Positions 46,044-55,600 of a stretch of 64,000 nt of DNA are shown here, one piece after another. Under the pieces are notes generated by a model. It had not been told where the DNA came from, did no database searches, and was given only the letters and a program-made list of their open reading frames with translations. Origin of the DNA: Inonotus obliquus. Its lineage: Eukaryota; Basidiomycota; Agaricomycetes; Hymenochaetales; Hymenochaetaceae. A program made the position numbers and the translations under genes. Position 1 is the first letter of the stretch. Each line of letters begins with the position of its first letter. Location: positions 1,240,001 through 1,304,000 of the forward strand of contig JAJHTX010000005.1 in the NCBI GenBank assembly GCA_032164295.1. Reading direction: 5' to 3'.

Positions 46044-46820
46044 ATGGGACCGGTTAATTTCACTGGCCGGAGACGATCAGGATCGACAGCGAGAAGCGAA
46101 GAACACGCACGGCTAATACAATCCGAAGCCGACGATCAAGAAGCATCGGCTAGCAACGCTAATCCCGACGATCACACTAAACCTTCGCAAACGATGCAGC
46201 AAGTACAGCAACCTCCAACGGCTTGCTATAAATGCAGAAGAGTGCGACAGATCATCGAAGACCTACACAAGATAATACTACGGGAGGCAACGGGCATGTT
46301 GACATATCATGTGTCCAGCGAACGAGCAACAGCTTATCGGGAATACCACAATCCCCCAGAGGTCGTTCGAAATCGCACGAGGTCAACAATAGCAATGGAT
46401 ACGGCAATAGGCATGCAACCAAAGACGCACTGGACAATAGTAGGAATCCACGACATATTAGCACTCGAGTGCCCAAGCACATTCGTGGAGATCAGTGCAG
46501 ACTATGTTACGAACCGCCGCTCACCGATAACAGCGGCATGGGTTGCAAACACACTCAGGGAACTATGGGCATACTGCAAAGCTATTCGACTACAAGGAGA
46601 CCTATACCTAGGCTGGAGAATACCTTCGAACGATACTCGACGAAGCGTACGACTACTCATCGCCATAGGTACATACGTTAAACCACCTTGGTTTCCCCAC
46701 GATGATATCCGATGTCGAATCACACTTGACGGCCCCGAACAAGAGTCCCGAGGCGACAAGCAAATCACAGCCTTCATAGCCCCAGATGCTATACAACGGA
46801 ACCCCGACGGAATTCCTTAA
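46044..46820 (+). CDS. uncharacterised single-exon ORF, possibly retroelement-derived
   Basis: An intron-free frame of 258 codons starting at ATG 46044 (MGPVNFTGRRRSGSTARSEE) in a region where real genes have many introns. The first ~70 residues are polar and Gln/Ser-rich and lead to TACYKCRRVRQIIEDLHKII, with a CxxC pair but no full zinc knuckle. The rest contains VEISADYVTNRRSPITAAWV and TLRELWAYCKAIRLQGDLYL. No family recognised. An LTR-like segment with a TATA box follows ~300 bases downstream, so a gag-like protein of a decayed retroelement is one reading. A lineage-specific gene, or chance, are others. Confidence 0.35.
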   Translation: MGPVNFTGRRRSGSTARSEEHARLIQSEADDQEASASNANPDDHTKPSQTMQQVQQPPTACYKCRRVRQIIEDLHKIILREATGMLTYHVSSERATAYREYHNPPEVVRNRTRSTIAMDTAIGMQPKTHWTIVGIHDILALECPSTFVEISADYVTNRRSPITAAWVANTLRELWAYCKAIRLQGDLYLGWRIPSNDTRRSVRLLIAIGTYVKPPWFPHDDIRCRITLDGPEQESRGDKQITAFIAPDAIQRNPDGIP

Positions 46821-47089
46821 ACGCACGAGCAACTGCGGACGAGCGAACTTTAACTACGGCGCAGCCATGCAAAACCAATGGCATACGAACACGCATTCAA
46901 TGACTCACTCACTGACTCACTCTATGCACAGGGCGCAGCACAAGGCCGACCCCGAGCATAGGTTTCAATTCAGTTCAAGTCAAGATGAGTCAACGCCGAG
47001 TCATCGCCTTGCACAGGGCGCAGTCGATGAGTCAATCCGCAGCAGAACAATGGAATTACCGCACGAGTTTGGAAGCTAGAATAACGAAT

Positions 47090-47650
47090 CAGATCGAGAG
47101 TAGGAACTACGGAGCGTAGGAAGTGGTCCGTCCACAACATGAGGAAAAGGTATAAATAGTTGTAGACTTAGACCGTAGCTCCCCATCTTTCTTTCGATCG
47201 TCTTGTACATCGAGTCCTCTTAGGCATCTAGCTTCTAATCTGAAGACCACCTAATCTGCTTAACCTCTCTTACTCTACGGCGTGGAACGATTGATTAGTC
47301 GTCCACCGACTAGGGAAGCTTACGAACGGCAGTCGACACTGTCCTACTAGTCTGTCAACGAGGTTGAGGCCCGACTTGATTAGCCAAAAGTGAGCGTCTG
47401 AGACAACGCTTAGTACACTTGGGAATCTGCCCCATCGAGGCTCCGGAAACCCTTGGAATAGCACCGTCGAACCCGTAACACTGGTCAAACAATCTAGTGA
47501 ACGTTTGAGGCAACGCCTAGTATACTTAGGAATCTGCCCTGCTTGTGAAAACCGAGTAGGCTCCGGAAACCTTTAGAAAAGCATCGCCGAACCCGTAACC
47601 AACCGGACCGTCCTATTGTGGTTACTGTATAGTTCCTTTAGGGCGAGCGT
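47090..47650 (+). repeat. LTR-like segment with TATA box and internal tandem duplication
   Basis: TATAAATAG at 47151-47159 sits ~35 bases after a GTCCGTCCACAACATGAGG stretch. Two diverged direct copies follow: 47394-47479 and 47501-47599. Both contain GA[GC]*CAACGC.TAGTA.ACTT, GGAATCTGCCC, GGCTCCGGAAACC and finish GCACCG/GCATCGCCGAACCCGTAAC. Composition, TATA box and tandem structure suit a solo LTR or LTR remnant, but I found no second LTR, primer-binding site or target duplication. Confidence 0.4.
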
Positions 47651-47723
47651 TTTCTAACACTTTTGTAAAAGGCGGCTATATGCATTGTAAATACGATAAG
47701 CAATATATGATATTGTAACCACA

Positions 47724-47900
47724 ACAAAAATACTTGCGGAAATGTTGTTGTTGTCTAAAAGTGTGACGCGAGCTCGAATCCAGTCTATAAGGCTTAGCAG
47801 TTAATCAAAATTAGGAAAAATACTTGCGGAAGTTTTTATTTTAATACAAAAGAGTGATACAAGTTCGTATCTGGTCTGAAAGACTTATCAGTTGAATCAA
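47724..47900 (+). repeat. tandem duplication, two ~85-bp units
   Basis: 47724-47806 and 47814-47900 share AAAAATACTTGCGGAA, then AAAAG.GTGA, GAGTTCG-like and CTTA.CAGTT.AATCAAA ends, with a diverged middle. The repeat lies between the LTR-like segment and the transposase remnant. Confidence 0.5.
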
Positions 47901-47984
47901 ACTCATTCACGCACCTTTTCAGCGACGTGACTATTTTTTTTCTGAACTTGCATGACACGTGAACAGCACTTTTTCGTACACTAC

Positions 47985-50590
47985 AAGTCCACAAACCCTT
48001 CAGATTCATCCCCATCCCCAATCTCATCTTCACGTTCACATTCATCTTCATTTTCACCTTCACCTTCATCTTCATCTTCATCTTCATCTTCATCTTCACC
48101 TTCAACTTCATCTCCATCTTCATTCCAAACCACTTCTGCAATGCTATTGTCCTCTTCTATACCCACTCGCAGGAGTCTTTCGTTTAAATGCCATGTTCCG
48201 TTATGCCCAACCCCACCACCTCGGAAACACATAAACATATCACGATCAACAAATCTACAGTAAACAACAATGTAGTCAGAAATACAGAATAATAGCAATA
48301 AGAGAAACATACATGTTGACATAATAATATCGATAATCCTTGTTGTCATCTGCAGGATTCTCTGCAGGTGCCCGGGCGAGCGAAGGTGGAAGAATATTGT
48401 CTGTTTGACCGTGAGTAAAGGCAGGAATCAAATGCGCACCACGAAGGATAAGTTCTGGGTCGAGGAAACCGAATGCAGCACGGTTAGAATGATGAATGAA
48501 TTGTAATCGAGGTAGCCTTTTTGCTGAGAAACTACTCAAAAAATTTGAATCAAGCTCAAACCATCGCACTCAAATGAAATCCATTCGTTTGAACACTCCA
48601 TTTGTCGACCCAGGGCCCCTGTAAGCAATATCGGCATGAAATATCCCAATTACACACGCATAAATGTAAGGATGCTCCGTTCCATCATCCTGGGCCAGCA
48701 TCATGATGTCCGGATGTGATGTAGAATTAATACAGTCCGAAGATCGATGAAGGTCGTAACTTGTGTAGTTTACTTGCAAAGTCTTGTGAAAATAAAGCTT
48801 GTCGTGCTTGACAACAAGGCCATCGATTTCGTCTGCGGTTGGTTGTGAGTCTTCATCCCTAGTAGGTACAAGCCGGTTGAGTATATGCAGCTGGAAGTCA
48901 TACAGAAAATTCTATAGTTATCAAATTAGTATATGCTAAGCTCGGATTGATTAACTGAAAGGACTTACATTTAAAGCAGGATCGTTTTCGTTTTCGTCGG
49001 TCCAGGCATACATTTGAACGTTGACCTTCTTGGACGAAGCTATGTGATAGTGAACGTCAGGGGCCGTTCGGGGGAGAGTCTCAGACTCTCTTGACGAGAA
49101 CGTTGGATTCCTGCTGGCCCGTAGTCTGCGTAATTTCCGACCATGAGCTTCCAGCCTGGAGATGTCCCTCGCAACATTTCTCTTGTTCGTTTTGCTGTAT
49201 AGTCGTTTCACTCGTCTGTGGCCAGACTCCTCCTAAATTTGAATGAGGTAAGTGCAGTGTGTCGTTAATTGTGAGCGGAGAGCATAAGATATGAAAAGCA
49301 AGTTGTCCTTCATGATGAGGGCATGCCCTTTGAAAGCAATGTGGATGAGGGGGATGTACTACGGGTGAGAAACAAAGACGGATGAGAGTGATGAAGCGGA
49401 CAAAAGGGAGGAGATGACAGAAGGAAACAACGTGTCTTACTATTTGTGTATTATATGAGTCTGTTGTTCCCAAACGATGAATGGAGTTGACGTATCGACC
49501 GAGAGCGTGAAACTTCGGGGTATTGAGATTGAGCTTTTTTTGATTTTCTGTGCCGCTGTCTGTCTGGTTACCGCCTCGTTTGGAAGAAGCTTTGGTGTTT
49601 TGTTTCGGAATTGATCTTTTCTTCAGCTTAGCAGCTTGTCGACATCCACGAGCTTGTACTTCTTTCGTTAATTCTCGTGTATCATACTCAGAGCAAGTTG
49701 TACGTAGAAAAAATTGTGCTTGTGACCCAAGAGACTTCGTCTCGATTTCAAACAATTTTAGAGTGGTTTCTGTGTGGAGACGTAGCTTAGCGTAGGCGTG
49801 CCAACTTGCCAGGATGAATAACAAATCCAATAAGATCTTGTCGTGTTTTCCTGGGAGCAGGCATTCGAAAGTGGGTATCGAGCACTAAGTAATAGGTAAG
49901 CAGTGAAATATAAGCTATAAAACTTGATTACCTGAAGAATATCTTCAAAATCTCGAGCCGCGAGCTTCGTCATTGCAGCAGTGTTTGTTGAAAAGTGACA
50001 AATGGTGCTGTTACCGAAGGTAGGGGTTGCACTATATCTGCGATAATTGCATTACTATTTCTGTTGTTTTATAATCAAGTCTGTTTGTACTTACCGGCTA
50101 TTGAGTGTCGAAACTGAGTTGCCACCTTGAGCAACCAGTATCTGTATCATGTGTATAAAAATCAATTTCCACACTCCGAGCTCAAACTCATGCATGACAT
50201 CGGGGACAAATATGTCAAAATAGTTGAAGCCATGCTCTACAAGAGCTGAGAATGCATTCTAAGAATTAATCAAGTGAATTGGAACTTTAAGGTCAGAGAG
50301 CGCAAATAAGAATATTTCTCACATGAATTGGAATGTTTGAGCTCTTTCCAAAATACCTCCTTATTGTAATTGAATCGACATGATATCCCCTCTCGAAAAT
50401 CCATTTACGTGCTTCAGTAATCTTGTCTTGTTGATGTTGATTGTCAGTGCGCTTCGATGAACGTCGGTTTGTATCAGCTGTTGTACCAAGTTGCTGGACG
50501 TATTTCTTTTCAATAAAGCAAGTCGCACATGGGTAGTCCCCTAGTACCCGAAGTGTCACAACAAGCATACTATAAGAAAGTGAATTTATT
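47985..50590 (-). pseudogene. Plavaka-type transposase, decayed C-terminal part
   Basis: DNA transposon protein family abundant in mushroom genomes. Readable hallmarks, from the N-terminal side on the minus strand: ARKWIFERGYHVDSITIRRY (~50400), then FDIFVPDVMHEFELGVWKLI (~50190), the family signature. Next are MTKLAARDFEDILQ, LDLLFILASWHAYAKLRLHT and KFHALGRYVNSIHRLGTTDS. After a frame break come NYTSYDLHRSSDC, VIGIFHADIAYRGPGSTNG, FDWVRW-like WVRWFELDSN, and AAFGFLDPELILRGAHLIPA then FTHGQTDNILPPSLAR. It ends YYYVNMFVDRDMFMCFRGGG with an acidic EDEDED tail. Introns explain some frame changes, but 49081 and the stretch around 48950-49080 carry stops, and the N-terminal zinc-finger half is missing. 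Terminal inverted repeats were not found. Confidence 0.8.
47990..48130 (+). repeat. TTCATC-type microsatellite
   Basis: Imperfect hexamer array (TTCATC, TTCACC and relatives, about 20 units). On the minus strand it encodes the Glu/Asp-alternating tail of the Plavaka remnant. Confidence 0.8.
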
Positions 50591-51807
50591 AGTGGTATTT
50601 AGCGCGAAAATCTATAAATATGTACCGTTCGGGATAGTCAGCCGAATAAACCATTATCCTTGGGAAAAGGCGACGTGTTATTTTATCACTGCATATGATG
50701 AGCATTCCATTTGCAAAATCTTTGAGGAAATCCTGGTGAAAGAGGACAAGGGAAAGAACCTGATGCATAAGCTCTCGCCTCAGAAAAGTAAGGACGTCTG
50801 CTGATGCAACTCAGCGACGAGGAAGAAATCTGCAACAGTCCTGACGATGAGACGTCCTTCAAGAACATCCTTGCTCTGATCAGCAGAGGTGCAGCACCTG
50901 CTAGTGTTGCTCGCATACCGCAACTGCAAAACCAGGAATCACAAACTCAGGAAGATACTAATGCTGAGGACGACCATTTTCCTGATATCGGATGCTGAGC
51001 ATGCTCCATCTTCAAGTTCGCTACTCAATCTGTCAGTATGAATTGCACACGAACCATGATACTCACTGAGTTTCTGATCGCTCTCGCTGCTTGTACTTGT
51101 CATCTGCTGGTGTAACTGCTGTCTCTTCGTGTATCTTGTGGTCTCCGCTCAGCTGTTGATCTGACTTTTGCGCACTGGTATCAGGCTCCGAGTTCTATTC
51201 GATGTCGTCAATGCCTTTATTTTGCTTAATCTTTCTTTGCTACTGGTATGATGTAAATGGCTCAATGAGTAATGGTATAGAAATTGAGGGATCTTCAATT
51301 GTTCCGACGTCTGACTTGTTGGCTAAAACACATATACATCTCAAAAGGCCTTGTAACTCGCTTGAACTACTGGAAAATGGCTTGCACTACCTTGTATTGG
51401 CTTATTCAACTAATAAGCCAACACAAGACCTGGACAATCGAAAATCATTATGTATATTTTGTCATGACTGGTCAATCCTAACCATCACCTTGGCAGGTAA
51501 AAGGTTCAAAATTTTCTCATGTAGAACTTTCAAACCTCAACAATTACTACACAACACTACAAGTCTTGTGGTACGTCACTCCACAATGTATAACTTTTCA
51601 GAAAAAAGGTCCAGAGTTTTCTCATTTAGATAATTCATAAATTTTATAAATTTTATCGCCTTGTATTGAAATACAAGCATTGAGCCTTTTCGCTGATGTA
51701 ACTGTCAAGTAACATGATGACAACACTCGCACATGTAAAGAGTTACGTAATGGCTTTTGGTTCGAAGATCCACGACGATCGCCTTGGCGGATGTGAAATA
51801 CGAAAGG
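50591..51807. other. intergenic; unassigned fragments
   Basis: A plus-strand frame at ~50600-50780 reads like protein (FGIVSRINHYPWEKATCYFI, SICKIFEEILVKEDKGKNLM), and 50804-50998 encodes an acidic stretch (DEEEICNSPDDETSFKNILA) ending in a stop. They may be exons of one lost gene or of the transposon's accessory part. From 51000 to 51807 I see only short frames. Confidence 0.3.
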
Positions 51808-51954
51808 GTGGCCACGACGTGACTTTAGCGCGGAGGATTCCTTTTTTTGGCAATTATCTTTTGCTACAATCCAACGCGTCTGAACAGCTCAAAAGCCCAC
51901 TGTGCAGAGAAGAATGGATCACAAAGACTTTGGATATCTGTGTTTCCTTCAACT
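51808..51954 (+). promoter_or_regulatory. upstream block conserved between the two HMG-box copies (copy 2)
   Basis: Counterpart of 43430-43574, in front of the intact gene. Conservation of non-coding sequence right up to the ATG shows that the duplication carried the promoter along. Differences are scattered single bases. Confidence 0.5.
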
Positions 51955-52873
51955 ATGCCCGCTTCCCGCTCTCCAGCTCGTTCCGCCAATAGTACACAGT
52001 ACCAGGACCCTCCCAATACTAGTACGTACCTCCAATCTACTACTCGGCCGTGGCCACTCACGAGTTTATATACCAGATTTGAGTGTCTCCAATGCCCAGC
52101 GTGGCTCTTTGTTGCTTCAATGTACTGGTGTCGATGATATGTCTCCACCTTCGTCGGTTCACCCCAAGAAACGTCGAGCACCTAACGCATTCATCCTATA
52201 CCGGTCGCATATCATTGCCAAGAAGCTATACCCTCCTGAACTGAAGCACCAGAGTGACATCACGCGCTTTGCTTCACAGAAGTGGTGGTCTATAACCGAA
52301 TCCGAGCGTTCCGTATTCTTCGAGAAGTCCAAGGAAGCGAAGTTGCGACTACAGCACGAGTCGAGCAAGACCGATACTGAACGGAATCGTTCTCGTCAGG
52401 GAGAATCCAGCCCTACTTCTGACGAAGTCGCCTCCTTTCCGACATCATCAATGGTGCTCTCTCCATCGAGTATTTCTCCAACTTCCTTCGATCCACTAGC
52501 TTTGGTACGTCGCACCCCAACTATACTATCCCAGCAAGCTACTCACGCGATACTCTCATTTCCCCAGCCGCTTCGCGATGCATACACGTCACTTTTGGCA
52601 CCTCAGCCTATACACCCCGTTCCGCCTCACCTGCTCAACTGGGGACGAGAAGTGGACATAGCAAGTAGCGATGCGGTCGTGCCCAACGAACCTGACTCTG
52701 CTTGGTTCTCATCCTATCCTTCTTTCTCCTCTCAGGTAGTCTATCAGAATGATGCTGATTGCCTCGACTTTCTCGGTGCCGAGATGCTATACTTCCAGCA
52801 GTATGGCGTGGGTGCTGACTTCATGTCCGCGTTGCTGGACAATCCGTCCCTCGGAGTTTGTCCTCCCGCATGA
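51955..52873 (+). CDS. HMG-box (MATA_HMG-type) transcription factor
   Basis: Sequence-specific DNA-binding protein, expected in the nucleus. ATG 51955 gives MPASRSPARSANSTQYQDPP; one intron (donor GTACGTACC, acceptor ATACCAG near 52069) joins NT to NLSVSNAQRGSLLLQCTG. The HMG box runs from KKRRAPNAFILYRSHIIAKK through LKHQSDITRFASQKWWSITE and RSVFFEKSKEAKLRLQHE, which is the MATA/SOX-like form (RxPNAFILYR start, paired Trp). A Ser/Pro-rich middle and a C-terminal region (PHLLNWGREVD, then LDFLGAEMLYFQQYGVGADF) complete about 290 residues. An in-frame start at 51911 would skip splicing and give a different N-terminus, but the sister copy supports the spliced model. No evidence links it to the mating-type locus. 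Confidence 0.8.
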
Positions 52874-53741
52874 CGTTCAAATCTCACCGGAATGCTCTTC
52901 CAGTAGTCTGCAGGAATACTCTCTTGTGATCGACTCTGTAAATTTAACGTGTGTTCGTGTATGAATCATCCTTGTGTTTCCTTGTGTTTACATGTAAAAC
53001 TTAATTACGGAAAACCTCCCTATTATAAAAAAGTTTCTCACCATCAATCGTAGCCATCAGAAATGATGCAGTGAAAGGCCGGAAAATCATTCGTTCACCT
53101 GTACTTTAGAGTGAGAGTATTACTCATCGAAGGTTCCAACTATGACTATATCAGCATCTTTCGCGTGACGAAGGATATTAACGACCCACACTGAGCGGGA
53201 GACTCTTGACTCGAAGGGGTTCGAAGATCTTGGCGATTGTTGGTACTTTTAGCCCAGTCGACGGAAGACGACGAAGTTGTCTTACGAAGGATGCGGGTGC
53301 TTCGTACTCTTTGGTAATTACACCCTCGACTTGGTTGCTGCACATGATGAAAAGAAAACTTGCTCCCCCAAACAACACAGCAGGCTACTGAGTTTCGACT
53401 CTTTGCCTATTCATTCTTGGGTTGCAGGCATACAGATTGTACTTTTTCAAATGATATTTCGTGGCGAGGATTTATGAAAGACACAAACAGCATAATGACA
53501 CCAGCTTTCTAGTAAGACAAGGAGCACTTAGTAGGCGTAGCCATATGATTCAAGTCGAATCGACAGTCCTAATTCTAGTCGACAGCAAACATGAGTACCC
53601 TCCATTATTCTCTCTCACTCACGGCCACCCCCTCCCCACCAAAAGGGATAACCTTCTTCCCGGCTCTGTATACTCTCTTCGATTGCCACCGTGTGTCTGC
53701 GATAAGTGGGGAAACACGGCTTCAAGCCTTGAGCGAGCGTA
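52874..53741. other. intergenic; one protein-like minus-strand fragment
   Basis: A 66-codon minus-strand frame (53178-53378) reads VEGVITKEYEAPASFVRQLR and VPTIAKIFEPLRVKSLPL; it may be an exon remnant, family unknown. The rest shows nothing recognisable. Confidence 0.3.
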
Positions 53742-55210
53742 CTAAGTGCACGAGAGTGCTGCTGACATGTTAATCATTATCTTGAGCAGTAACACAAAGC
53801 ATACCTGGTTATATAGTATAGGATGGCAATGAAGTTGTTCCCGATTAATTCCTGCGTGTGATAATCGCATCGCGAACTCGTTGTATTCATGCCTGATGCA
53901 TTCATCCATGGTTTCATATGTTTGATGACAATTCGGCCATTTGCATTGATAGTGAAAAACCTTGTCGCATGGCTGAAATATGTACTGTTGGTGGTGAGTG
54001 TCCAGCTTGCCGTTAAGAATTGCTAGCATCGTCGTCGAGTCGAGATCACAGTTCCCTCCATAAATAATATCGAGAACCAGGCCAACACGTCGAGCATTCG
54101 GGCGAGAATCTGGATTCTCTTGCCAACATTGCTCAAGGAGAGTCCAAATCGCATCAGTTACATAAGAGTTGTAAGGCCTCCTTGGGCGAGCGTTTTTGAG
54201 TACAATCGCACTGAAGACGGCAACATCTCTGTTTATTTCCGCGAATGGCTGTTCGCCAGTCAAGACCTGGACAAATAGCTGGAGTTGTTGCTGACTGTCA
54301 ACAAAAGGCATGCTCACTTCCAAGATTGTCATGGCAAACGCCCAAATATCCGATGCAGGGGTCGTTCGGAACGGCTCGTCTTCAGAATCGGGCAAGAGCA
54401 GTTCTACAGACATCCAACGCAGCGTGCCCATAACACTATTGGTCGTAAAACCATCGGATCCAGAGATATGAGAAAGCCCAAAATCAGCAAGGAGCGCGTT
54501 TCCGCAGTTATCAATCAGAATATTTGCCTGAGAACATCCTGATCATTAAAAAGAGAAGATGAGATATATAATTAGATTGCGCACCGCCTTAATGTCACCA
54601 TGAACTACAGGTGGTGAGGATGAGTGTAAAGCAAACAATGCCGCTGCTGTGCCACAAAGCTTTGCAGAAACATCAGGTATTGGTAGTAACGGGCAACAAC
54701 ACACACACACAATTCGCAGACGATCGGCTCCAGGATGAACGCGAGTGTAGTTCCTAGCATCCCCATTGGGACAGTACGGGAGGACGATACCAGGAAGTTC
54801 CTTATACCGTCTGTCGGGGTTATTACAGAAACCAAGGAATGGTAATATGTTTGGATGCGAAATACGTTGTCCAGCTTTGATTTCACGCATCCAACGCTGC
54901 AAAATAAAAGTTTAATAGTAGCGCACATGAGTAAAAGGTATTTCGAGTACCTGGAATATCTTCTTTCCGTCACTATTATATGCAAGACGAGTATTCGGGA
55001 ATTTAATTGCAACCTATAGCTCATTTACGGGGTTGTTTGTCAAGGAGAACTGATGAACGACGCACCTTTTGCATCGCTCCTCCTGCCATGGAGTCCCAAT
55101 AGTCAGCTCTACACACCACTGCGAAACCTCCGGCGGCGAAACATGTGTTTGCTAAGTTTGAGATATGCTCAGTAAGGTTGCGCATAGTTGTGCATGAAAG
55201 TAGAGGTTTT
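53742..55210 (-). CDS. TKL-type protein kinase with C-terminal Cys/His-rich segment
   Basis: Protein kinase of the tyrosine-kinase-like group expanded in mushroom fungi. From the N-terminal side: a Gly loop GGFAVVCRADYWD (~55110), the Lys strand VAIKFPNTRLAYNS, the helix MREIKAGQRISHPNILPFLG, then PDRRYKELPGIVLPYCPNGD. The catalytic loop VVHGDIKA|NILIDNCGNAL (HGD in place of HRD) is split by an intron. It is followed by LADFGLSH (the DFG), GTLRWMSVELLLP, SDIWAFAMTILE|VLTGEQPF and the C-lobe end WTLLEQCWQENPDSRPNARR. Beyond the kinase is FHYQCKWPNCHQTYETMDEC with IRHEY, a C-x4-C..H pattern resembling a zinc finger. The exact C-terminus and the 5' exons are uncertain: a 66-codon frame at 55228-55425 (-) could hold N-terminal sequence, and the last exon may end at an intron near 53805. 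Confidence 0.75.
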
Positions 55211-55600
55211 ACACTAAGGTGAGAGTATTAATACTCAATCGACGAGCAAGTAGCATACCCAATCAAGAAGTAGGCTCTTTTGACGAAGCCGACGACCACA
55301 GCATCAATATCGGATGGCGAGAAGAGCGCATTCAAGTTGTTATGGTGTTGATCAACAAAGATGCGCAAGAAGTTTGTTGCGTTACTAAATACTGTGTCGT
55401 TATGTAATACTTGTAGTTCGATCACGGTGAGTCACGCACCCGTGATGCAGACTGACAAAAGCGCCTTCCTTTCCTTTGCCCTAGCTCCGACTCAGTGACT
55501 AGCATGGAGCCAACCGAATGGACAAAATTTCGTCGGATAGTCTCGTGAACCACTCGGTTGTACAGCGTCAAGCCATTTGGTGGAAGGTAGCTGGTAAACG
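55211..55600. other. divergent spacer between kinase (-) and RAD2 (+)
   Basis: May contain a 5' exon of the kinase on the minus strand (55228-55425; MIELQVLHNDTVFSNATNFL). It must carry the RAD2 promoter in its right part. Nothing else seen. Confidence 0.35.

Noticed and set aside
47760..47790. tRNA-like GAGCTCGAATCC box
   Set aside because: No cloverleaf could be formed around it and it lies in a tandem duplication whose other copy has changed the box.
49081..49830. Long minus-strand frame of 249 codons as a separate gene
   Set aside because: It is the middle of the Plavaka transposase remnant, including read-through of its introns.
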